This document shows, piece after piece, positions 16,780 to 24,783 of a DNA stretch of 64,000 nt (the first letter of the stretch is position 1; each line of letters begins with the position of its first letter). This DNA comes from MWDV01 sp002070715 (lineage in GTDB: Bacteria; Verrucomicrobiota; Verrucomicrobiia; Limisphaerales; MWDV01), in assembly GCA_035411585.1 (NCBI GenBank), contig DAONTI010000001.1, positions 1 to 64,000 on the forward strand. The letters are read 5' to 3'. The notes beneath the pieces are model-generated. The model had not been told where the DNA came from and did no database searches. It saw only the letters and a list, made by a program, of their open reading frames with translations. Position numbers and translations under genes: made by a program.

Positions 16780-19700
16780 ATGAAAACGCACAAGCATAAG
16801 TTCCTTCGTCGGTCTTGCCTCGCTGGTTTAATGCTGGTCGTTCTAACCGGTTTCACCAGCCATGCCCAAGTGACGGTGGTCAGCGACGATTGTACCGTCG
16901 TGAACACGGCGTCCGGGTTTGCGCTCGGCCAGGGCATCAACTCGGGTGTTTACCCGCCTTTTTCCAACCGCATCACCGGGACCGTGGCCGCCAATCTCCG
17001 TTATTACAAATCGGGGGGGACTCGGCACTTTTTGAATTACGTGATTGACGACAACCGCATCCGGATAAGCAAAGAAGATGTCATCGGACGGTTTGTCCTC
17101 TCAACGGATGGCAGCACGCCGTTCAATTATGCCCGAGCCTTGGGGACGCTCGGCGCCAACCCCAGCGATCCGGCGGTGTACGAGGTGCGGATTTCCATGC
17201 AAAACGAAGCATCCAGCAATGCCCGGCTCTCCTTCGCCTTGGCCACGAGCGAAGGGGATGCGAACAATTGGGATTTTAGTGTACAAATCGCCCACGCGAA
17301 TACCGCCCATGATTATTATACCGTTCATCGGCGCATTAACTCTGCCTCCTCAGGTACTGCCGGCAACTTGAATCATCCGATAACGACCACGCCGCCAGGC
17401 TCCTGGAAAACCATGGTCCATTTTTTAATCCGGATGACGGATGCCGGGGCGGAGAGCGGCGCCAATTTCAACTCCCGTGTGCAAGTTTCGATGGATGACG
17501 GGAATACTTGGGTTTACGATACCTCCACCGATACCGCCTTGCCGAATGGCTTTCGGTTTGACGCGCCCGGACGGGTGTTTATTTGGGACCAGGCCAGCAA
17601 CGGTTCCGGCACGTGCTACTACGATAATTTCTCCGTGACCTCCATTCATGCGCCGCCGCCGCCGCCAGAGCGGGTGTGGACCGGCGCGGGGGCGGATAAT
17701 CTTTGGTCCAGCAGCGCCAACTGGGGCGGCACGGTGCCGTCGAAGGGCGAACCGCTGTTGTTCGGGCTGGCCGCCCGGCAGGCGAATTTCAACGACCTTC
17801 CGGAGCTTTTGACGCCCATGCTCACCTTTACCAACGGCGGTTTTGTGCTCGATGGCAACACGCTTTCGGTGGGGGAAAGCGTCAACAACCTGGCCGGCAG
17901 CAACACCATTCAACTGTCTTTGGATCTGCCCGTGAGTGGCACGAAACACTGGCAGGTGGCCGCGGGGTCGGTCTTGCATTTAAGCGGCGCCTCCAGTTGG
18001 ACCACATTGGGCGATCACATCATGGATGGCGGCGGAACATTGCACCTCACGGGGGCGCTGGACATTAGCGCCAACAATCCTCCGTGGGTTCTCCGGGAGG
18101 GCCGGTTTGTGGTGGCGGGCGGCAGTTTCTCCAGCCTGGGCGGATTCCGGATTGGATCGTCGGCCTCGACCCTGGCCCCGATTGAGACGGTCGTAACCGA
18201 TGGCGGCAGCATTACCTTGTCCGTACCGACCGCCAATTTGCGGGTGGGCGACGGCGCGCCCCACGCGCCCAGCCGGTTGATTGTGGATAACGGCACGGTT
18301 TCGCTGCAAGGCGGTTTGATCGGCCTTCCCTACGTCGGCGATTGCACCGGCGAGGTCTGGCAAACGGGCGGATGGGTGAAAGACGCTTATGTGGTTTACA
18401 GCTACCACGCTGCGGGCCACGGCACGTATGCGGTGACCAACGGTATCCTGGAGCCGTTCCAAATTCGCCGCGACTCCGCCGGCGGCACGGCGATCATGCG
18501 TTTCAACAATGCCCAATTGCGCCCGGCCCTCGGCGCGGATGGAGCCAATTTCATGAGCGGCTTGGATGAGGCGGAAATTCAATCCGGCGGCCTCACCATT
18601 GACGCGACGACCGATGTCACCATTGCCCAGGCGTTGTCCGGCGCGGGCGGCCTGACCAAGATCAACTTCTACACGGTAACCTTGACCGGGGCGAACAGCT
18701 ACGCCGGCAACACGTTGATCCAGGAAGGGAAACTGGTGTTGCCGACGACCCAGACCAACGCCGCCGGCATTCAAGTCGCGGCGGGCGCTGAACTGGGGGT
18801 AACCCGGGTCACGACCGCTTCCACACTGACCGCCGGAAGTCTGAATTTGGGCACAAGCACGCTCAGCTTCGATCTGGGCGCGTTTCCCAATCCCACGGGT
18901 CCCGTGATGTGGGTGAACACCTTGTCGCCCAGCGGCGGCGCGGGGAGTGTCAGCCTCAACATCAGCGGCGGGCTGGGGCTTTCTCTGGGACAATTCCCCT
19001 TGGTGAAGTATGACGGCGCGATTGGCGGCGCCGGGTTCAGCGCGTTCACCCTGGGCGCCTTGCCGCCCGGCGTTGCCGCCACGCTGGTGAACAATACGGC
19101 CAACGCTTCGATTGATCTCAAGATCACCGCCGCGCCCGGATTCCGATGGACCGGCGCCAACGGCAACAGTTGGGATTACTGGACCATGAATTGGGTGGAC
19201 TTGGGCGCCGGGACGCCGGCGATCTACACCGATAGTCAACCCACCTATTTTCTGGATGGCGCGACCACAGGGTTGGTGGATCTTACCGGCAATTTCACGC
19301 CCGGGGATCTCGTGATCAGCAACAACAGTTTGACCTATATCTTCGGAGGGTTCGGCAACCTGAGCGTCCCGCGTCTGACCAAGTCCGGCACCGCGGCTTT
19401 CACCCGGGTGGATGGCGGCGCCGATGTTATTGGCGAAATCCAGTTGGACGCAGGGATCTATTGTTCCAGCAACACCTATGACGCGACGCTGGCCTCCGTG
19501 TTGAGCGACGCGACGGCGGGCTTGGGCACGTTCGTCAAGAGCGGTCCGGCCGTGCTCACGGTTTCCGGCAACAACCGCGCGTTCAACGGGATAGTGGAGG
19601 TGCGCGAAGGCACCTTGAAAGCGGGCAATTCGCTGGCGTTGGGCTCCGCCCAGGGCCCGACCATCATCACCAACGGAGGCACGCTGGACGTGAACGATCT

Positions 19701-20991
19701 CTATCTAGGTGACGAACCCGTCGTGGTCTCCGGCGCGGGCGTGGGTGGTGTGGGAGCGATCATAGATTCCACCACCGGTGGGGATGTGCTGCCTGCCTTG
19801 AAGGATGTGACGCTGGCGGGCGACACCACCTTCGGCTCGCCCAATGGCGGGCGTTGGGATTTGCGGGTCCGCCAGAACACGGGCGCCGGCCCCGGCCTGC
19901 GCGGCAACGGCTTCAACCTGACCAAGGTCGGCCCGGGCATGGTCAGTATCGCCAGCCAACGAAATCTGGGCGCGGCCACGCCGTATTGGGAGATGAATCT
20001 CGGCGACGTGACAGTGCAGGCGGGCACGCTGGCCTTGGCGGAATCCCTGAGTCTGGGCAATCCCGCGAAACAAATCATCGTCCAGCCGGGCGCCATACTG
20101 CAGTTCTATGATCTGGGGCTGACCAATCCGATCTGGCGAACCATTGCCCTGACGGACGCCCGGCTGAATTCCCACGGCAGCGAAACCCATACAAACGTGA
20201 TTAACGGCGGGTTCCAGTTGACCGGCGCCAACACCTTCTGGGCGGAACAGGCGCATTTGATTGTGAACGGCCCCCTCGCCGGCAGCGGCACCCTGGGCTT
20301 CGCCGCCGGCGGATCCGGCACGCTGATTCTGAACGGGCCCAGTCCGTACACGGGCACGGTGATCGTGACCAACGGCGTAATCGGCGGCACGGCTAGTCTC
20401 GCGGGGGATCTCACCCTGCTGGGCGGCACCTGCGCGCCCGGCTGGCCCCGCGGCGTTCCGGGCACCTTGAGCGCGAACGGCAACGTCACGCTCGCCGGCG
20501 TCACGGTGATGGAATTGGCGCCGCATCTCTCGCCCAACTGCGATCGCATCGTGGCGGGTGGCACGCTCACTTGCGGCGGTGCGTTGATTGTGATTCTGGC
20601 CGCGGACGCGCCCGCGCCGCAACGGGGCGACGTGTATCAGTTGTTCAGCAGCAACAGCCGCGGCACGTTCTCCTCCGTCAACCTGCCTGCCTTGCCGGCG
20701 GGGTTGGATTGGAATACCGACGAACTCTACTCCCAGGGCCGGATCGCGGTCGTGGGGCCGGGAATCAGTTTCCAGCCGCCCCATATTACCGACGGCCATT
20801 TGATCCTGAGCGGGGACGGGGGCATCGCCAACGGCACGTATAAAATTCTGACCTCGCCGCAGGTGGCGGCGCCGTTGTCCGAGTGGACGATTCACACCAC
20901 CGGCACGTTCTCGGCGGGCGGCGCGTTCTCCAACGCCCTTCCGATCAATCCCGCGGAGCCGGAACGCTACTACCGCATCCAACAACCTTGA
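16780..20991 (+). CDS. Large secreted autotransporter-repeat protein with shared N-terminal domain
   Basis: A 1403-residue secreted protein. MKTHKHKFLRRS plus a hydrophobic stretch ending SHA-Q is the signal peptide; an upstream ATG at 16723 would place 19 extra residues before it. Residues ~30-290 are the shared beta-rich domain. From residue ~300 there follows a long Gly/Asn/Thr-rich beta-solenoid with autotransporter-associated strand repeats, for example LSGAGGLTKINFYTVTLTG near 620, LTVSGNNRAFNGIVEVREG near 920, and another near 1180. It ends in a verrucomicrobial-style YYRIQQP. There is no outer-membrane beta-barrel and no PEP-CTERM tag, so attachment is unclear. Likely a surface or secreted fibre or adhesin; no enzymatic residues seen. 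Confidence 0.85.
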   Translation: MKTHKHKFLRRSCLAGLMLVVLTGFTSHAQVTVVSDDCTVVNTASGFALGQGINSGVYPPFSNRITGTVAANLRYYKSGGTRHFLNYVIDDNRIRISKEDVIGRFVLSTDGSTPFNYARALGTLGANPSDPAVYEVRISMQNEASSNARLSFALATSEGDANNWDFSVQIAHANTAHDYYTVHRRINSASSGTAGNLNHPITTTPPGSWKTMVHFLIRMTDAGAESGANFNSRVQVSMDDGNTWVYDTSTDTALPNGFRFDAPGRVFIWDQASNGSGTCYYDNFSVTSIHAPPPPPERVWTGAGADNLWSSSANWGGTVPSKGEPLLFGLAARQANFNDLPELLTPMLTFTNGGFVLDGNTLSVGESVNNLAGSNTIQLSLDLPVSGTKHWQVAAGSVLHLSGASSWTTLGDHIMDGGGTLHLTGALDISANNPPWVLREGRFVVAGGSFSSLGGFRIGSSASTLAPIETVVTDGGSITLSVPTANLRVGDGAPHAPSRLIVDNGTVSLQGGLIGLPYVGDCTGEVWQTGGWVKDAYVVYSYHAAGHGTYAVTNGILEPFQIRRDSAGGTAIMRFNNAQLRPALGADGANFMSGLDEAEIQSGGLTIDATTDVTIAQALSGAGGLTKINFYTVTLTGANSYAGNTLIQEGKLVLPTTQTNAAGIQVAAGAELGVTRVTTASTLTAGSLNLGTSTLSFDLGAFPNPTGPVMWVNTLSPSGGAGSVSLNISGGLGLSLGQFPLVKYDGAIGGAGFSAFTLGALPPGVAATLVNNTANASIDLKITAAPGFRWTGANGNSWDYWTMNWVDLGAGTPAIYTDSQPTYFLDGATTGLVDLTGNFTPGDLVISNNSLTYIFGGFGNLSVPRLTKSGTAAFTRVDGGADVIGEIQLDAGIYCSSNTYDATLASVLSDATAGLGTFVKSGPAVLTVSGNNRAFNGIVEVREGTLKAGNSLALGSAQGPTIITNGGTLDVNDLYLGDEPVVVSGAGVGGVGAIIDSTTGGDVLPALKDVTLAGDTTFGSPNGGRWDLRVRQNTGAGPGLRGNGFNLTKVGPGMVSIASQRNLGAATPYWEMNLGDVTVQAGTLALAESLSLGNPAKQIIVQPGAILQFYDLGLTNPIWRTIALTDARLNSHGSETHTNVINGGFQLTGANTFWAEQAHLIVNGPLAGSGTLGFAAGGSGTLILNGPSPYTGTVIVTNGVIGGTASLAGDLTLLGGTCAPGWPRGVPGTLSANGNVTLAGVTVMELAPHLSPNCDRIVAGGTLTCGGALIVILAADAPAPQRGDVYQLFSSNSRGTFSSVNLPALPAGLDWNTDELYSQGRIAVVGPGISFQPPHITDGHLILSGDGGIANGTYKILTSPQVAAPLSEWTIHTTGTFSAGGAFSNALPINPAEPERYYRIQQP

Positions 20992-21000
20992 AATCCGTGC

Positions 21001-21025
21001 GGGCCCCGGCGCCGCGCCGGGGCCC
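21001..21025 (+). terminator. Perfect GC hairpin after the autotransporter-repeat gene
   Basis: An 11-bp perfect stem (21001-21011 with 21015-21025) and a 3-base loop begin 9 bp after the stop codon. It lacks a following U-tract (GGCTTAAAT follows). It may be a Rho-assisted or mRNA-stabilising hairpin rather than a classical intrinsic terminator. Confidence 0.5.
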
Positions 21026-21038
21026 GGCTTAAATCGTC

Positions 21039-21788
21039 ATGAAATATCGTTGTTCCCCCGCGGCGCCGACTGGTGGCGCGTCTCCCGGCCGGGCCTTCAC
21101 CTTGATCGAGCTGCTCGTGGTCATTGCCATCATCGCCATTCTGGCGGCCATGTTGTTGCCGGCGCTTGCGAAGGCCAAAAGCCGCGCGCAAATGACCAAT
21201 TGCGTTTCCAATCAAAAACAAATGTCCCTGGCTTTTTTGATGTGGGGCGACGATAACAACGATGGCAAGTTCGCCTGGAACAGCGGTCCCGGCTACATCA
21301 ATCCCGACCCGCTGCGCAATGTGTGGTTCTCGTTGGAGGAGTATCTCAAGAATCCGCAGGTGTTGACCTGTCCGGCGGATCGCCAGCGCGTCCCGATCCA
21401 GGGCTGGGAACAACTCAAAGTGGCGTGGAATTTCCGCACCAACCTCAGTTACGCCTATTGCGTGGATGCCATGCCCACGCGGCCGCTTTCCCTGTTGACC
21501 TGCGATAACAGCATCAGCGCCGATGCCCCGGCGAACCGGACATTGATCTTTCCCGACAATCCCAGCGGCGGATCGCGTCACAGTTTTGCCCAGCCGTTGC
21601 TCGTCCGGCGTGGCTGGATGACGCGGCTGCGCCACGATCAACGCGGCGTGGCGTCGGTGGCCGACGGCAGTGTCTCCGTCTTCAACACGCAAAAGCTGCA
21701 ACAGCAATTGCGCGTCATGTTCGACACCTATCTGACCGGATCCAATGTCTCTTTCATGCTGCCGCAATATACCGCCGTGCCGTATTGA
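21039..21788 (+). CDS. Type II secretion-like pseudopilin (DUF1559-like)
   Basis: A 249-residue prepilin-type protein. After a short basic leader, GRA-FTLIELLVVIAIIAIL is the class III prepilin peptide. The residue before the cleavage site is Ala rather than the usual Gly, which prepilin peptidases can tolerate. The hydrophobic helix is followed by LLPALAKAKSRAQMTNCVSNQKQMSLA, the standard continuation in planctomycete/verrucomicrobial DUF1559-like proteins, and a globular C-terminal domain with several cysteines. Such proteins occur in dozens per genome and probably assemble on a pseudopilus or display surface domains. Its place inside the sulfatase island suggests a role in handling the polymer outside the cell (inference). 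Confidence 0.88.
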   Translation: MKYRCSPAAPTGGASPGRAFTLIELLVVIAIIAILAAMLLPALAKAKSRAQMTNCVSNQKQMSLAFLMWGDDNNDGKFAWNSGPGYINPDPLRNVWFSLEEYLKNPQVLTCPADRQRVPIQGWEQLKVAWNFRTNLSYAYCVDAMPTRPLSLLTCDNSISADAPANRTLIFPDNPSGGSRHSFAQPLLVRRGWMTRLRHDQRGVASVADGSVSVFNTQKLQQQLRVMFDTYLTGSNVSFMLPQYTAVPY

Positions 21789-21866
21789 GCGTGCCAATTA
21801 TTGTCCCCGACTTGGGGCCGCCGATGGGGCGCGCCGTCGTTCTCATCCGACAACCGTCCGCTGCCC

Positions 21867-23273
21867 ATGATGCGTCTGATGCCAAGATTGTGGAAGCGGA
21901 CCTTCGCCGGCCTGATATTGGCGGGCCTGATTGTGCCAGGTTTCGTTTTTGCCGCGCCGCGCGCGCCCAATATCCTGCTCCTGGTCGCCGACGATCTCGG
22001 TTATGCCGACGTCGGATTCAACGGCGGTAAAATCATCAGCACGCCCAACTTGGACCGGCTGGCGGCCACGGGAATCCGGTTCACCGATTTCCGCGCCTGT
22101 CCCATTTGTTCCCCCACGCGCGCGGGCCTGTTAACCGGACGATGGCCCTTGCGGTTTGGCCTCATGCGGGCCGTGGTGCCGCCGTGGTCGCGGCATGGCC
22201 TTCCTTCCGAGGAACAGACACTGCCGGAATTGCTGGCGCCCGCCGGTTATGCCGCGCGCGGGCTGGTGGGCAAATGGCACCTCGGCCACGCACGTCGTGA
22301 ATTCCTGCCGTTGCAACACGGGTTCACCCATTTTTACGGTCATTACAACGGCGCGATTGATTACTTCACCCACGAGCGGGAAGGGGAGTGCGACTGGCAT
22401 CGTGACGACCGCACCGTGCGGGAGGCGGGATACGCCACAGATCTGCTGGGCGCGGAAGCGGTGCGGTTCATCCACGCAGCTCCCGCCAGCCAGCCGTGGT
22501 TGCTGTATCTGGCCTTCAACGCGCCGCACGGGCCTTTTCAAGCGAAGGCGGAGGATCTCCGCAAGTATGCCCATCTCGCGACGCCGGACCGCCGCGCGTA
22601 TGCCGCCATGGTGGATTGCTTGGACCAGGCCATCGGGCGTGTGCTCGCCGCGGCTGAAGCCCGGGCCGACGCCACCAACACGCTGGTGCTGTTTCTCAGC
22701 GACAACGGTGGAATTCCCCGCGTGGGCAGCAGCAATAAACCGTGGCGCGGCGCGAAGCTTACGGTGTATGAAGGCGGCACGCGGGTTTGCGCCGCCCTCC
22801 GCTGGCCGGCGGGGGGATTGACCGGTGGAAAAGATTTCACCGGACGCCTGGGGTACATTGACGTGCTGCCGACCTTGCTTGCCGCCGCCGGGATCCGGCC
22901 TCCGACCAATCTGGACGGGATCAATTGTCTGCCCGCGTTGCGCGGCGAGGCGCCGCTTCCGGAGCGGCCTTGGTTTTCCTACATCCATCAAGACGCCATG
23001 GCCCACGCGGCGGTGCATCAAGGTCGTTGGAAGCTGGTGGCGCATGGCGATGTCTTTACGAAGGCGCCCGCTGTCGCCCCGAAACTGGAACTTTACGATC
23101 TTGATGCCGACCCGGGCGAAACCACCAATCTCGCCGCCCGGCATCCCGAGGTGGTGCGCCGGTTGCAGCAGTTGCTGCGCGAGTTTGGTCAATTACAGCG
23201 CCCCGGCGTGGGGGCGTATGCGGATGGACGCGAGGGGTTCCGGCCGCCGCCGGATTGGGTGGTGCGGCCGTGA
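21867..23273 (+). CDS. Secreted sulfatase (arylsulfatase-like)
   Basis: A 468-residue formylglycine sulfatase. The chosen ATG (the first of two adjacent) gives MMRLMPRLWKRTF plus a hydrophobic signal segment ending VFAA. An upstream start at 21801 adds 22 residues that spoil the signal. Catalytic marks are PNILLLVADDLGYADVG, Cys81-Ser-Pro-Thr-Arg, GKWHLGH, FLSDNGG and a DxxPGE-like tail LDADPGETTNLA. It lacks extra domains, so it is the compact type. It sits 78 bp after the pseudopilin and 22 bp before the next sulfatase, consistent with co-transcription. Substrate specificity is not deducible beyond a carbohydrate or aryl sulfate. Confidence 0.93.
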   Translation: MMRLMPRLWKRTFAGLILAGLIVPGFVFAAPRAPNILLLVADDLGYADVGFNGGKIISTPNLDRLAATGIRFTDFRACPICSPTRAGLLTGRWPLRFGLMRAVVPPWSRHGLPSEEQTLPELLAPAGYAARGLVGKWHLGHARREFLPLQHGFTHFYGHYNGAIDYFTHEREGECDWHRDDRTVREAGYATDLLGAEAVRFIHAAPASQPWLLYLAFNAPHGPFQAKAEDLRKYAHLATPDRRAYAAMVDCLDQAIGRVLAAAEARADATNTLVLFLSDNGGIPRVGSSNKPWRGAKLTVYEGGTRVCAALRWPAGGLTGGKDFTGRLGYIDVLPTLLAAAGIRPPTNLDGINCLPALRGEAPLPERPWFSYIHQDAMAHAAVHQGRWKLVAHGDVFTKAPAVAPKLELYDLDADPGETTNLAARHPEVVRRLQQLLREFGQLQRPGVGAYADGREGFRPPPDWVVRP

Positions 23274-23295
23274 TGGATTACGCTTTGGTGTGTTT

Positions 23296-24780
23296 ATGAA
23301 AAGAACCCTTTTCCTCGGCGCGCTCCTCGGGTTGATCAGCGGTTCCGTTTGGGGACAGCAGCCGCATGTGCTGCTGATCTGCGTGGATGATCTAAAGCCG
23401 GTGCTGGGCTGTTACGGCGATCCGCTGGCTAAAACGCCTCACTTGGACCGGCTTGCCGCGCGCGGGTTGCGTTTCGACGCGGCCTATTGCAATCAGGCGG
23501 TATGCGCGCCCTCGCGGAACACGCTCATGCTGGGCGCGCGTTCCACCACTTTGGGGATTTACAATCTCGGCACGAATTTCCGCCGGGCGTGGCCGGCGGC
23601 GGTGACGTTGCCGCAATACTTCGCGCGCCACGGCTGGCGGCCCGAGCGCGTGGGGAAAATTTTTCACACCGGCCACGGTAACCACGACGACCCCGCGTCG
23701 TGGACCGCGACGTTTGCTTTGGATCAAGTGGTGGAATATCTGCGTCCGGAAAACTCTGCCGACGGCCGGCTTACGCGGGAGGAAGCCTACTTCACGAACC
23801 AACGTCTCGGCGAGAACCACCGGCTGCCCCGGGGGGCCGCTTGGGAAATCGTCGCCGCCCCCGACAATGCTTATGCGGATGGCCGTATCGCCGATGAAGG
23901 CATCCGCCGGTTGCGCGCGATGGCGGAGCGTCCGCCCCAGCCGCTGTTCCTCGCGCTCGGCTTTGTCAAACCGCACCTTCCGTTCACCGCGCCCAAGCAG
24001 TATTGGGATTTGTATGACCGGGAAGCGTTTTCACCCGCGCCGCACCAGACGCCGCCCGTCGGCGCACCGCCGTACGCGGGCAAAACCTTGATGGAATTGA
24101 ACCAATACGAGCCGATCCCCCAACAACCGCCTGTTTCCGCAGCGGTGCAACGCACGCTCATCCACGGTTACTACGCCTGCGTCAGTTACGTGGATGCCCA
24201 GATTGGCCGGGTGCTGGCGGAACTGGACCGGCTGAATCTGGCGACCAACACGCTCATCGTCGTGTGGGGGGATCATGGCTGGCATCTGGGCGACCACGGA
24301 ATGTGGACCAAGCACACGAACTACGAGCAGGCCAATCGCATCCCGCTCATCATCGTCGCCCCGGGCGTCACCCGCCCCGGCACCGTCACGCGGCAACTGG
24401 CGGAAACGGTGGACATCTTTCCCACGCTCGTTGAATTGGCCGGGCTGCCGAAACCGGATCTGCCCCAGCCGCTGGACGGGGTCAGTCTCGTGCCGGTGTT
24501 GCGGGATCCGGCGGCGCGGGTGCGGGACCACGCCTATCATGTATTCCCCCGTCAACGCGCGGGGCAGTCGGTAATGGGCCGGGCCATCCGCACCGAACGT
24601 TACCGGCTGGTGGAATGGAAACAACCGGGTCAACCGGGCGACACCGCCGACTTGGAGCTTTACGATTATCAAACCGACCCGGGCGAAACGAAAAATCTCG
24701 CCGGCGATCAGCCCGGGGTGGTCGCCCAACTGCGCGCCATTCTCGCGCGGCATCCCGAAGCCAAACGCCCCATCAATTAA
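23296..24780 (+). CDS. Secreted sulfatase, iduronate-2-sulfatase-like
   Basis: A 494-residue sulfatase with a clear signal peptide (MKRTLFLGALLGLISGSVWG-Q). The frame is open upstream but that part is read from the preceding gene. HVLLICVDDLKPVLGCYGD is the N-terminal hallmark of the iduronate-2-sulfatase group. The maturation site is Cys70-Ala-Pro-Ser-Arg. Further marks are VGKIFHTGHGN, FLALGFVKPHLPF, and WGDHGWHLGDHGMWTKHTNYE, which carries metal and substrate residues. The group removes 2-O-sulfate from uronic acids in animals, while bacterial relatives act on varied glycans; that precise activity is not claimed. It is followed 3 bp later by the fused sulfatase, implying coupled translation. 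Confidence 0.93.
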   Translation: MKRTLFLGALLGLISGSVWGQQPHVLLICVDDLKPVLGCYGDPLAKTPHLDRLAARGLRFDAAYCNQAVCAPSRNTLMLGARSTTLGIYNLGTNFRRAWPAAVTLPQYFARHGWRPERVGKIFHTGHGNHDDPASWTATFALDQVVEYLRPENSADGRLTREEAYFTNQRLGENHRLPRGAAWEIVAAPDNAYADGRIADEGIRRLRAMAERPPQPLFLALGFVKPHLPFTAPKQYWDLYDREAFSPAPHQTPPVGAPPYAGKTLMELNQYEPIPQQPPVSAAVQRTLIHGYYACVSYVDAQIGRVLAELDRLNLATNTLIVVWGDHGWHLGDHGMWTKHTNYEQANRIPLIIVAPGVTRPGTVTRQLAETVDIFPTLVELAGLPKPDLPQPLDGVSLVPVLRDPAARVRDHAYHVFPRQRAGQSVMGRAIRTERYRLVEWKQPGQPGDTADLELYDYQTDPGETKNLAGDQPGVVAQLRAILARHPEAKRPIN

Positions 24781-24783
24781 ACC

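Noticed and set aside
20900..20991. A PEP-CTERM or T9SS sorting tag at the end of the autotransporter-repeat protein
   Set aside because: The end reads PEPERYYRIQQP-like text without a following hydrophobic helix and basic cluster, so it is not a PEP-CTERM signal.
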